Source of the DNA: RECO01 sp050485385
Lineage (GTDB): Bacteria; Pseudomonadota; Alphaproteobacteria; Geminicoccales; Geminicoccaceae
Assembly (NCBI GenBank): GCA_050485385.1
Contig: JBJHBG010000166.1
Span: forward strand, 1-7,498
Direction of reading: 5' to 3'
DNA length: 7,498 bases
Every line of letters starts with the position of its first letter. The first letter of the stretch is position 1. Of the stretch, positions 1 to 6,902 are shown in pieces. Under the pieces are notes generated by a model that worked only from the letters and a program-made list of their open reading frames with translations, was not told the DNA's origin and made no database searches. Made by a program: the position numbers and the translations under genes.

Positions 1-419
1 GCGTCACCGTGGTCGACGACTACGGCCACCATCCGGTCGAGATCGAGGCGGTGCTGGAGACGGCCCGGCAGGCCAGTTCGGGCAAGGTCGTCGCCGTGGT
101 GCAGCCGCATCGCTACAGCCGCCTGCGCGATCTGTTCGACGACTTCTGCACCGCCTGCAACGGCGCCGACACGGTGCTGGTGGCCCCGGTCTATGCGGCC
201 GGCGAGCAGCCCATCCCGGGCGTCGACCACGAGGCGTTGGTTCTGGGCATGCGCGAACGCGGCCACCGGGACGCCCGCGCGATCGCCGGCCCCGAGAGCC
301 TCGCCGCGACGTTACGGGATCTCGTGGGCGAGGGCGACCTGGTGGTTTGCCTCGGCGCCGGCAGCATCACGCAGTGGGCCAACGCCCTGCCGGCCGAGTT
401 GGAGGCGCTCCGCTCATGA
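1..419 (+). CDS. murC: UDP-N-acetylmuramate--L-alanine ligase MurC, 3' end (partial)
   Basis: This is the C-terminal part of MurC, the cytoplasmic ATP-dependent ligase that adds L-alanine to UDP-MurNAc, the first amino acid of the peptidoglycan stem peptide. The reading frame enters from the left edge (first full codon at 3) and ends with TGA at 417-419, giving about 139 residues, essentially the Mur ligase C-terminal domain. Family hallmarks are visible: DDYGHHP close to the left edge, QPHRYSR about 25 residues later, and LGAGSITQWA near the end. The ATP-binding P-loop and central domain lie outside the window. The stop codon overlaps the murB start in an ATGA arrangement, so the two are probably translationally coupled. 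The identification is secure from motifs and from its position directly before murB and ddl. Confidence 0.96.
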   Translation, partial: VTVVDDYGHHPVEIEAVLETARQASSGKVVAVVQPHRYSRLRDLFDDFCTACNGADTVLVAPVYAAGEQPIPGVDHEALVLGMRERGHRDARAIAGPESLAATLRDLVGEGDLVVCLGAGSITQWANALPAELEALRS

Positions 420-1321
420 GCGACCTCATGGCCCGTCTGCCCGCCGTCCGCGGCAAGCTCGAGCCCCAGGCTCCGCTCGAGCGCTGGGTGTGGTTCCGCG
501 TGGGCGGTGTCGCCGAGGTGCTGTTCAAGCCCGCCGACGTCGCGGACCTCCAGGCGTTCCTCCAGGGCCTGCCGGCCGGGGTGCCGGTGCTGCCGGTCGG
601 CGTCGCCTCGAACCTGTTGATCCGCGACGGCGGCGTCGCCGGGGTGGTGATCCGGCTCGGCGGCGTCCTCAACCGCATCCGCACGGACGGCACGACGGTG
701 ATCGCCGAGGCCGGCGCCCTCGACCGCAGCGTCGCCGTCGCCGCGGCCAAGGCCGGCATCGCCGGGCTGGAGTTCTACGTCGGCATCCCCGGCACCGTCG
801 GCGGTGCGGTGCGCATGAACGCGGGCGCCTTCGGCGGCGAGACCAGGGACCGGCTGGCGTCGATCCGCGCCCTCGACCGCACGGGCCGGCTGCACGACGT
901 CGTCGCCGCCGACCTCGGCCTCCGCTACCGCCACTCCGATCTGCCGGACGACTGGATCGTCGTCGAGGCGACGTTCCAGGGCGAACCGGGCGACGCGGCC
1001 GCGATCAAGGCGCGCATGGAGGCGATCAAGGCGGAGCGGGCTGCCGCCCAGCCGATCCATGTCGCCACCGGCGGCAGCACCTTCAAGAACCCCGCAGGCA
1101 GCCGTGCCTGGCAACTCGTCGACCGGGCCGGCTGCCGCGGCCTGCGCGTCGGCGGGGCCGTCGTCGACGCCAAGCACTGCAACTTCCTGGTCAACACCGG
1201 CACTGCCACCGCCGCCGATCTGGAGACCCTCGGCGAGACGGTCCGCGAGCGCGTCCTGGCAGCGACCGGCATCGCCCTCGAGTGGGAGATCAAGCGCGTC
1301 GGTCGGGAGGTGCGGCCATGA
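416..1321 (+). CDS. murB: UDP-N-acetylenolpyruvoylglucosamine reductase MurB
   Basis: MurB is the cytoplasmic FAD enzyme that uses NADPH to reduce UDP-GlcNAc-enolpyruvate to UDP-MurNAc. The product is 301 residues, normal for the shorter (type II) form. Visible motifs are the FAD-binding stretch around residues 60-73 (VGVASNLLIRDGG), the second FAD segment IPGTVGGAVRMNAGAFGG at 124-141, Tyr171 in YRHS, the proton-donor serine Ser221 in GGSTFKNP, and a C-terminal acidic residue in LEWEIKRVG (288-296; Glu291 is the likely catalytic one). The ATG at 416 overlaps the murC stop and has GGAGG at 401-405, ten bases upstream. The frame is open further upstream but that part lies inside murC. The stop TGA at 1319-1321 overlaps the ddl start. 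One oddity is Ala64 where a glycine of the usual GxGSN loop is expected. Confidence 0.96.
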   Translation: MSDLMARLPAVRGKLEPQAPLERWVWFRVGGVAEVLFKPADVADLQAFLQGLPAGVPVLPVGVASNLLIRDGGVAGVVIRLGGVLNRIRTDGTTVIAEAGALDRSVAVAAAKAGIAGLEFYVGIPGTVGGAVRMNAGAFGGETRDRLASIRALDRTGRLHDVVAADLGLRYRHSDLPDDWIVVEATFQGEPGDAAAIKARMEAIKAERAAAQPIHVATGGSTFKNPAGSRAWQLVDRAGCRGLRVGGAVVDAKHCNFLVNTGTATAADLETLGETVRERVLAATGIALEWEIKRVGREVRP

Positions 1322-2229
1322 CCGCGCGCATCGCCGTTCTCATGGGCGGCCGCTCCGCCGAGCGCGAGGTGTCCCTCACCTCCGGTGCGGCCTGCGCCGA
1401 TGCCTTGGCGCGCAAGGGCTACGAGACCCTGCGGATCGACGTCGGCGCCGATCTCGCCGCACGCCTTGCCGAGTTGCGGCCCGATGCCTGCTTCAACGCG
1501 CTGCACGGCCGTTACGGCGAGGACGGTTGCGTCCAGGGCCTCTTGGAGGTCATGCGCATCCCCTACACCCATTCGGGCGTGCGCGCCTCGGCCGTGGCCA
1601 TGCACAAGCCCATGGCGAAGGAGCTGTTCGCCCGCGCCGGGCTGCGCGCACCGGACGGCGTGCTCGCGACCATGGCGGAGATCGCGGCCGGCGGCGTCAT
1701 GGCGCCGCCCTTCGTGGTCAAGCCGGCGGCAGAAGGCTCCAGCGTCGGCGTGCTGGTGGTCGACGACCTGGACGACCCCCGGCTGCGCCCGAACGCCGAT
1801 CCGGTCGCGGGCGAGGCGTTGCTGGTGGAGCCGTTCGTCGCCGGCGCCGAGCTGACCTGCGCGGTGCTCGACGGCGAGGCCCTGACCGTGACCGAGATCC
1901 GGCCGCGCGAGGGCTTCTACGACTACCGCGCCAAGTACACCGAGGGCGTGGCCGACCATCTGGTGCCGGCGCCGCTCCCACCCGGCATTTTCGAGCAGGT
2001 ACTCCGCTGGTCGGAGCGGGCGCATGGCGTCCTCGGCTGTCGCGGCGTCAGCCGTGCCGACTTCCGCTTCGATCCGCGCCACGGCGCCGAGGGATTGTTC
2101 ATCCTGGAGGTGAACACCCAGCCCGGCATGACGCCCCTGTCGCTCGTCCCGGAGCAGGCCGCGCATGTGGGTATGGCCTTCGACGACCTCGTCGCCCGGC
2201 TGGTGGAGGACGCAACGTGCGACCGGTAA
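1318..2229 (+). CDS. ddl: D-alanine--D-alanine ligase
   Basis: This is an ATP-grasp ligase that joins two D-alanines into the dipeptide later added by MurF to the UDP-MurNAc-tripeptide. Its 303 residues match the DdlB class. The E. coli DdlB catalytic triad is recognisable: Glu15 in GGRSAEREVSL, Ser141 in KPAAEGSSVG, and Tyr207 in YDYRAKY. Tyr at this last position is the one associated with D-Ala-D-Ala rather than D-Ala-D-lactate specificity. Metal ligands are Asp248 (SRADFRF), Glu264 and Asn266 (LEVNTQPGMT). The ALHGRYGEDG motif is at 61-70. The ATG at 1318 overlaps the murB stop, and GGGAGG at 1305-1310 is a good Shine-Dalgarno seven bases upstream. It ends with TAA at 2227-2229, 13 bases inside ftsQ. 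The paralogue assignment (ddlA or ddlB) rests on genomic position. Confidence 0.96.
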   Translation: MTARIAVLMGGRSAEREVSLTSGAACADALARKGYETLRIDVGADLAARLAELRPDACFNALHGRYGEDGCVQGLLEVMRIPYTHSGVRASAVAMHKPMAKELFARAGLRAPDGVLATMAEIAAGGVMAPPFVVKPAAEGSSVGVLVVDDLDDPRLRPNADPVAGEALLVEPFVAGAELTCAVLDGEALTVTEIRPREGFYDYRAKYTEGVADHLVPAPLPPGIFEQVLRWSERAHGVLGCRGVSRADFRFDPRHGAEGLFILEVNTQPGMTPLSLVPEQAAHVGMAFDDLVARLVEDATCDR

Positions 2230-3038
2230 GCCTCCGCGCCGCCCGCCGCCACGTCCACCGGTCCGCGCCGCCGAGATGGGGCCGTTGGCGGCTGCGGTCC
2301 GGTTGGAGTGCCGTGCTGCTGCTGGGCGCGATCGCCGCCGCCGGCACGCCGTGGTGGCCGTCCCTGGTGCAGACCGTCCGCGTCGCCTTGCAGGAGGAGG
2401 CGGGACTCGTCCTGGTGGAGCTCGAGTTGCATGGCGCGGCCCAACTCGCCGTGGCCGACGTGCAGGACGCTCTGGACCTGGAGCCGGGCATGCCCCTGCT
2501 CGAGCTCGACGTCCACGCCGCCCGCGACCGCTTGCAGGCGCTCGGATGGGTCGAGCGGGCGACGGTGCGCCGCCGGCTGCCGGATCGCCTCGTCGTCGAG
2601 GTGCGCGAGCATCGCCCGCTTGCCGTCTGGCTCGGGCCGGACGGGCCGGCCCTGGTCGCAGCCAGCGGGGTCGCGGTGCCGACCGAGCGACTGGTCGACC
2701 ACGTTCACCTGCCGCGGTTGGTCGGGGCCGCGGCGCCCGCCGCCGCGCCGCGGCTGATGCAGGCGTTGGCCGCCAGTCCCGACCTCGTCGCGCGGCTGGA
2801 GCGGATGGAGCGGCTGCCGAGCGAACGTTGGCGGCTGCGCTTCAGGCCCGGGGTCAGGATCGAATTGCCGCCGGGCCCGGTGGAGCCGGCCGTGGCACGC
2901 CTGATCGCCTTGCAGGACGAGGCCGACATCCTGGGCCGTGCGGTCGGCGTGGTCGACCTCAGGGTGGCGGATCGGGTGGTCGTTACCCCCTGGCCCCTGG
3001 TGCAGCGGCCGCGTTCGGCCGCGGGGGGGGCCACGTGA
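2217..3038 (+). CDS. ftsQ: cell division protein FtsQ
   Basis: FtsQ is a bitopic inner-membrane divisome protein that links cytoplasmic FtsA/FtsZ assembly to the periplasmic septal synthesis machinery through FtsB and FtsL. The 273-residue product has a basic, Arg-rich cytoplasmic N-terminus (1-29), one hydrophobic segment at about 30-47 (SAVLLLGAIAAAG core), a POTRA-like domain at about 64-132 (including GMPLLELDV and ALGWVERATVRRRLPDRL, a typical POTRA/FtsQ pattern), and a beta-rich C-terminal domain ending near VVTPWP. The GTG start at 2217 is chosen because GGAGGA at 2205-2210 sits six bases upstream and it gives a membrane anchor at the expected place. It overlaps ddl by 13 bases. The end overlaps ftsA (GTGA at 3035-3038). 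The last codons contain a run of eight G. FtsQ sequences diverge quickly, so the call relies on architecture plus position between ddl and ftsA. Confidence 0.93.
   Translation: MRPVSLRAARRHVHRSAPPRWGRWRLRSGWSAVLLLGAIAAAGTPWWPSLVQTVRVALQEEAGLVLVELELHGAAQLAVADVQDALDLEPGMPLLELDVHAARDRLQALGWVERATVRRRLPDRLVVEVREHRPLAVWLGPDGPALVAASGVAVPTERLVDHVHLPRLVGAAAPAAAPRLMQALAASPDLVARLERMERLPSERWRLRFRPGVRIELPPGPVEPAVARLIALQDEADILGRAVGVVDLRVADRVVVTPWPLVQRPRSAAGGAT
3023..3030 (+). promoter_or_regulatory. G8 tract that probably serves as ftsA ribosome-binding site
   Basis: A run of eight G lies four bases before the GTG start of ftsA. No conventional AGGAGG is seen at a suitable distance, so this purine run is the best available Shine-Dalgarno substitute. 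It lies within the last codons of ftsQ. Its function as a ribosome-binding site is inferred from position and base composition only. Confidence 0.4.
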
Positions 3039-4333
3039 CCGCGCATCGCCCGCCCAAGGCCTGGACCACGCTCCTCGAGCGCAATGCGCGCGCAACCCGG
3101 CCCTTCGGCCTGCTCGACGTCGGCAGCCGCAAGCTCTGCTGCTACATCGCCCGGCTCGACGCGGGCGGCCGGTTCGAGCTGCTCGGCGCCGGCCACCAGG
3201 CGGCGGACGGTTTCGAGGCCGGGATGGTGGTGAATGCCAGTGCCGCCGAGGCGGCGATGCGCGCCGTGGTCGACGAGGCCGAGCGCATGGCCGACGAGCG
3301 GCTGCGCCGCATGGCGGTGGCGTTCTCCGGCGGTGCGCCGGCCTCGGGCTTCGTCAAGGTCGAGGTGGCGCTCGACGGCCGCCCGGTCAGCCGGCGCGAC
3401 GTCACCGAAGCCTTGCGCCACGGCGCCGATGCGATGACGGCGGAGGGTTTTTCCATCCTGCACGCGGTGCCGCTCGGGCTCTCGCTCGACGGCGGCCCGG
3501 AGGTGCGTGACGTCACCGGCGTGCCCGGCCGCAGGCTCACGGTGCGGGCGCATCTGGTGGGTGTCGCCGATCAGCCGCTCGCCCAACTCGCCGGCTGCCT
3601 GGAGCGCTGCCATCTGGAGCTCGACACGGTGGTGGTAGCGCCCTACGCGGCCGGTCTCGCGTGCATCACCAAGGACGAGGCGGAGCGCGGCACGCTGGTG
3701 CTCGACTGCGGGGCGCGGACCACCTCGCTCGCCGTGTTCCAGCAAGGTCGTCTGCAATACGTCGCGGCCGTGCCGCTCGGCGCGGACCATCTCACCGACG
3801 AGTTGGCGGCCCGGCTGCACGTCAGCCACGCCACCGCCGAACGCCTGAAGAACCTGCAAGCCTCGGTCGAGTGGCGCGCCTGCGACGCCATCGAGACGGT
3901 CGACATCACGCCGCTCGATGCCGAAAGCCCGCTCGACACCTACGAGCTGCCGAAGCGGCGGCTGACCGAGATCCTGCGGCCGGTGAGCGAGACGATCCTG
4001 GAGGCGGTGGGCGACCAGCTCGCCCACGCCCCGGTCGCCGCCCAGGCCGCCGCCCGCCGCGGCGTGGTGCTGACCGGCGGCGGCGCCTTGCAGGAGGGAT
4101 TGATCGATCTGGCCCTCGAGGTGCTCCGCGCCGGAGGTGTCCGACTGGGACGCCCCGACGTGCTCGAGGGCTGGAACGAGCCGCCGGTGGCGGCGGCCAG
4201 CGGCGGATTGGCCCTGGTGGCCGGCTCCGACGGTGGTGTGGGCTACGCGATCAAGCGTCCAGCGCCGTCGGCGTTGGGCAAACCGTTCGAGCGCGTCGGC
4301 CAGTGGCTCCGCGAGAGCCTGGGCGTGACTTGA
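3035..4333 (+). CDS. ftsA: cell division protein FtsA
   Basis: FtsA is the actin-like ATPase that tethers FtsZ filaments to the inner membrane and recruits later divisome proteins. The product is 432 residues. Actin-fold motifs appear in order: phosphate-1 LLDVGSRKLCCYIA (26-39), the SHS2/1C region with VAFSGG (95-100) and the following strands, phosphate-2 LVLDCGARTTSLAVF (221-235), and the adenosine motif VVLTGGGALQEGL (344-356). The C-terminal 415-432 segment (GKPFERVGQWLRESLGVT) is the amphipathic membrane-targeting helix. The GTG at 3035 overlaps the ftsQ stop, and this start puts the phosphate-1 motif about 25 residues in, as usual for the alphaproteobacterial form. No ATG in this frame fits better. 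The frame is open far upstream, but that is a high-GC effect inside ftsQ and ddl. FtsZ follows after 59 bases. Confidence 0.96.
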   Translation: MTAHRPPKAWTTLLERNARATRPFGLLDVGSRKLCCYIARLDAGGRFELLGAGHQAADGFEAGMVVNASAAEAAMRAVVDEAERMADERLRRMAVAFSGGAPASGFVKVEVALDGRPVSRRDVTEALRHGADAMTAEGFSILHAVPLGLSLDGGPEVRDVTGVPGRRLTVRAHLVGVADQPLAQLAGCLERCHLELDTVVVAPYAAGLACITKDEAERGTLVLDCGARTTSLAVFQQGRLQYVAAVPLGADHLTDELAARLHVSHATAERLKNLQASVEWRACDAIETVDITPLDAESPLDTYELPKRRLTEILRPVSETILEAVGDQLAHAPVAAQAAARRGVVLTGGGALQEGLIDLALEVLRAGGVRLGRPDVLEGWNEPPVAAASGGLALVAGSDGGVGYAIKRPAPSALGKPFERVGQWLRESLGVT

Positions 4334-4392
4334 GACGGCCCGCCCGGGGAGGGAAGGCCGACGTTGAAGCATGGGGTGACGAGGAGGAGACC
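4334..4392 (+). promoter_or_regulatory. ftsA-ftsZ spacer with strong ftsZ Shine-Dalgarno
   Basis: This 59-base spacer contains AGGAGG at 4382-4387, five bases before the ftsZ ATG. It is the best ribosome-binding site in the window and fits the need for abundant FtsZ. I see no convincing terminator or sigma-70-type promoter in it; any ftsZ promoter would more likely lie inside ftsA. Confidence 0.7.
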
Positions 4393-5799
4393 ATGACCCT
4401 TAACCTGAGCATCCAGACGACCCACGAGCTGAAGCCCAAGATCACCGTCGTCGGCGTCGGCGGCGCCGGCGGCAACGCGGTCAACAACATGATCGCCTCG
4501 CACCTGGAGGGCGTCGAGTTCCTGGTCGCCAACACCGACAGCCAGGCACTCGGCCAGTGCCTGACCGACCGGCGCATCCAACTCGGCACCCAGATCACCC
4601 ATGGGCTCGGCGCCGGCGCCCGGCCGGAGGTCGGCCGTGCCTCCGCCGAGGAAGCGCTCGACGAGATCCTGAAGGACGTCGACGGCTCGCACATGGTGTT
4701 CATCACCGCCGGCATGGGCGGCGGCACCGGCACGGGTGCGGCACCGGTCATCGCCCGCGCGGTACGCGAGCGCGGCATCCTTACCGTGGGTGTCGTGACC
4801 AAGCCCTTCTCCTTCGAGGGCGCGCACCGCATGCGCATCGCCGAGGCCGGGCTGGAGGACCTCCAGCAATACGTCGACACCCTGATCGTCATCCCCAACC
4901 AGAACCTGTTCCGCATCGCCAACGAGCGCACCACGCTCAAGGACGCCTTCACGCTCGCGGATCAGGTCCTGCACATGGGCGTGCGGGGCGTCACCGACCT
5001 GATCGTCATGCCCGGTCTCATCAACCTCGACTTCGCCGACATCCGCACGGTCATGGCCGAGATGGGCAAGGCGATGATGGGCACCGGCGAGGCCGAGGGC
5101 GACCGTCGGGCGGTCGAGGCTGCCGAGGCGGCGATCTCCAACCCGCTGCTCGACGAGGTATCGATGCAGGGCGCGCAGGGCGTGCTGATCAACATCACCG
5201 GCGGCCTCGACATGACGCTGTTCGAGGTCGACGCCGCGGCCAACCGCATCCGCGAGGAAGTGGACGGCAACGCCAACATCATCTTCGGCTCCACCTTCGA
5301 CGAGACGATGGAAGGCAAGATGCGGGTGTCGGTGGTCGCGACCGGCATCGAGGGCACGGCGCGCAGCCAGGGCGAGAGCTTCGTTCAAGACGCCCAGCCG
5401 AGCCAGCCCGAGCGCCGCCCGGAGCCCGTGTCGGCGCTCGCCGGCCTGCGCCATCGCGTGCAGCCGATGCCGCATCCGGGCGGCCCGATCGGCGCCAAGC
5501 GCGAGCCGCAGCGCCATCGCCTCGTCGACGGTGCCGTTGCCGACATGGAATCGACGGGGCACGAGCGGCCGCCGTTCCAGCCGCACGTGCCGGTCGAGGC
5601 CACGGCCGGTGAGGACGGCCAGACGCGGTCGTTGTTCCGACGCATGGCGCAGGGCCTCTATCGCAAGCGCGAGGAAGAGACGGCGGCGGCCAAGGAAGGG
5701 CGGTCGCCCAAGGGCGGCGAGAGCCCGCGCATCACCGCCGAGCCCTCGGGCGAGGGCGAACTGCCGGCCTTTCTCCGTCGTGAGCGCACCGACGCCTGA
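4393..5799 (+). CDS. ftsZ: cell division protein FtsZ (tubulin-like GTPase)
   Basis: FtsZ polymerises with GTP into the cytokinetic ring at midcell. The 468-residue product contains the N-terminal GTPase domain beginning with ITVVGVGGAGGNAVNNM (17-33), the tubulin signature GGGTGTG (109-115), NLFRIANERT (171-180), and the T7 synergy loop NLDFADI (211-217) with Asn211, Asp213 and Asp216 for GTP hydrolysis. The conserved core ends near residue 322. It is followed by a linker of about 130 residues rich in Pro, Arg and Glu, and a C-terminal peptide LPAFLRR (457-463) that binds FtsA and other partners and resembles alphaproteobacterial FtsZ tails. A small basic amphipathic stretch, SLFRRMAQGLYRKR (413-426), interrupts the linker. 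The ATG at 4393 follows a strong AGGAGG. Nothing suggests truncation. Confidence 0.98.
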   Translation: MTLNLSIQTTHELKPKITVVGVGGAGGNAVNNMIASHLEGVEFLVANTDSQALGQCLTDRRIQLGTQITHGLGAGARPEVGRASAEEALDEILKDVDGSHMVFITAGMGGGTGTGAAPVIARAVRERGILTVGVVTKPFSFEGAHRMRIAEAGLEDLQQYVDTLIVIPNQNLFRIANERTTLKDAFTLADQVLHMGVRGVTDLIVMPGLINLDFADIRTVMAEMGKAMMGTGEAEGDRRAVEAAEAAISNPLLDEVSMQGAQGVLINITGGLDMTLFEVDAAANRIREEVDGNANIIFGSTFDETMEGKMRVSVVATGIEGTARSQGESFVQDAQPSQPERRPEPVSALAGLRHRVQPMPHPGGPIGAKREPQRHRLVDGAVADMESTGHERPPFQPHVPVEATAGEDGQTRSLFRRMAQGLYRKREEETAAAKEGRSPKGGESPRITAEPSGEGELPAFLRRERTDA

Positions 5800-5856
5800 G
5801 GCGGAGGGAGCGCGGGCTTCGTGCACGGTTCGTCGAAAACCGTCACACAGGTTGAT

Positions 5857-5885
5857 TTGAAGCTCGCATCCGCCACCGGTAACGT
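5857..5885 (+). promoter_or_regulatory. weak candidate sigma-70-type promoter for lpxC
   Basis: TTGAAG (5857-5862) and TAACGT (5880-5885) are separated by 17 bases, in the most AT-rich patch of the ftsZ-lpxC gap. The match is 4 of 6 to the -35 consensus and only 3 of 6 to the -10, so this is a suggestion. Its position would give a short lpxC leader containing the hairpin described separately. ftsZ read-through could equally supply lpxC transcription. Confidence 0.2.
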
Positions 5886-5894
5886 CCCAATCGA

Positions 5895-5919
5895 GCCGGT
5901 GCGTCTCGGACGCACCGGC
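5895..5919 (+). repeat. perfect 11-bp hairpin in the ftsZ-lpxC intergenic region
   Basis: GCCGGTGCGTC (5895-5905) and GACGCACCGGC (5909-5919) are perfect reverse complements around a TCG loop. It ends 11 bases before the lpxC Shine-Dalgarno and 22 bases before the start codon. No T-run follows on either strand, so it is not a classic intrinsic terminator. It could be a partial terminator, an RNA stability or processing element at the ftsZ 3' end, or a structured lpxC leader. The structure is seen directly; the role is not known. Confidence 0.75.
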
Positions 5920-5929
5920 GGGACCGACC

Positions 5930-5934
5930 AAGGA
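5930..5934 (+). promoter_or_regulatory. ribosome-binding site deciding the lpxC start
   Basis: AAGGA lies seven bases before the ATG at 5942. The only plausible alternative start, ATG at 5978, has no purine-rich sequence in front of it, so this site favours the longer LpxC. Confidence 0.6.
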
Positions 5935-5941
5935 CTTACCG

Positions 5942-6889
5942 ATGACCGTCAGCTTCCGCCTCAGCCCCGAACCGCCGATGCAGCGCAGTCTCAAGAGCGC
6001 GATCGGCTGCGTCGGCACAGGCATCCACAGCGGTGCCAAGGTGGCGCTGACGCTGCGGCCGGCGGCAGTCGACACCGGCATCGTCTTTCGGCGCGAGGAC
6101 CTGTGCGGCTCGGCACCGATCGCCGCTACCATCGAGCACGTCGCCGACACCACCCGTTGCACCCAGCTCAAGGGCTTCGACGGTGCTGCGGTCAACACCG
6201 TCGAGCACCTGATGGCGGCGCTGGCGGCCTGGGGCGTCGACAACGTCGAGATCGCTCTGGACGGGCCCGAAGTCCCGGCGCTCGACGGCAGCGCCAAGGA
6301 CTTCTGCTTTCTGATCGGCTGTGCCGGCATCGTCGAGCAGGACCGGCCCCGGCGCTTCGTCGAGGTGCTGAAGCCCGTGTCCGTGCGCCACGGCGAGCGC
6401 GGGGCGCGGCTGGTACCCAGTGACCGCTTCGCCGTCGACATGACCATCGACTTCGACCACCCGCTGATCGGCGTGCAGCGAATCGTCCTCGACGCGGTCG
6501 ACATGGCGAGCTTCAGGAAAGAGCTGGCCGCCGCCCGCACCTTCGGCTTTGCCGAGGACGTCGCCAGTCTGCGTGCCAAGGGACTGGCGCTCGGCGGCTC
6601 GCTCGACAACGCCGTGGTGGTGGCCCACGACACCGTGCTGAACCCGGGCGGGCTGCGCTGGCCGGACGAGTTCGTCCGCCACAAGGCGCTCGACGCGGTG
6701 GGCGACCTCTATCTCGGTGGCCCGCTACTCGGCCGGATCGAGGCGCGCGGCAGCGGCCACATGCTGCACGCCAAGCTCCTGCGCGAACTCTTCGCCGACC
6801 CCAGCGCTTGGCGCTGGAGCGACGATGTCGAGGCCGACGCCGCCGGTACCCGCACGTCGCCGATCTTCGCCCAGCAGGGCGCGGACTAG
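5942..6889 (+). CDS. lpxC: UDP-3-O-acyl-N-acetylglucosamine deacetylase LpxC
   Basis: LpxC is the cytoplasmic zinc amidase that deacetylates UDP-3-O-acyl-GlcNAc, the committed step of lipid A synthesis. The product is 315 residues (E. coli: 305). Zinc and catalytic residues are present: Glu88 and His89 in NTVEHLMAAL, His247 and Asp251 in RHKALDAVGD, and His273 in GSGHMLHAKLL, corresponding to E. coli Glu78, His79, His238, Asp242 and His265. The N-terminal TGIHSG (26-31) and LDGSAKDF (114-121) motifs also fit. The ATG at 5942 is chosen for its Shine-Dalgarno; compared with E. coli this adds about 12 residues before MQRSLKSAIG. The presence of lpxC implies a lipid A-containing outer membrane. 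The stop TAG is at 6887-6889, within about 15 bases of an insertion-sequence remnant, so the last few residues may not be original. Confidence 0.97.
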   Translation: MTVSFRLSPEPPMQRSLKSAIGCVGTGIHSGAKVALTLRPAAVDTGIVFRREDLCGSAPIAATIEHVADTTRCTQLKGFDGAAVNTVEHLMAALAAWGVDNVEIALDGPEVPALDGSAKDFCFLIGCAGIVEQDRPRRFVEVLKPVSVRHGERGARLVPSDRFAVDMTIDFDHPLIGVQRIVLDAVDMASFRKELAAARTFGFAEDVASLRAKGLALGGSLDNAVVVAHDTVLNPGGLRWPDEFVRHKALDAVGDLYLGGPLLGRIEARGSGHMLHAKLLRELFADPSAWRWSDDVEADAAGTRTSPIFAQQGAD

Positions 6890-6902
6890 GGTCGAGGCCC
6901 AA

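Noticed and set aside
2165..3034. In-frame upstream extension of ftsA through all of ftsQ, which could be read as a giant FtsA
   Set aside because: The upstream part is low-complexity Arg/Gly/Ala-rich translation out of frame with a well-supported ftsQ; FtsA length and motifs fit a start at 3035.
4400..4405. TTAACC at the start of ftsZ as a CtrA half-site
   Set aside because: It is a single half-site with no correctly spaced partner, and it falls inside the coding sequence (Leu-Asn codons).
4243..6684. An 813-codon open frame on the minus strand antisense to ftsZ and lpxC, and similar long antisense frames opposite murB, ddl, ftsQ and ftsA
   Set aside because: They are mirror frames produced by the strong G/C third-position bias of the real genes. 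Their translations are Arg/Ala/Gly/His-rich and show no family motifs.
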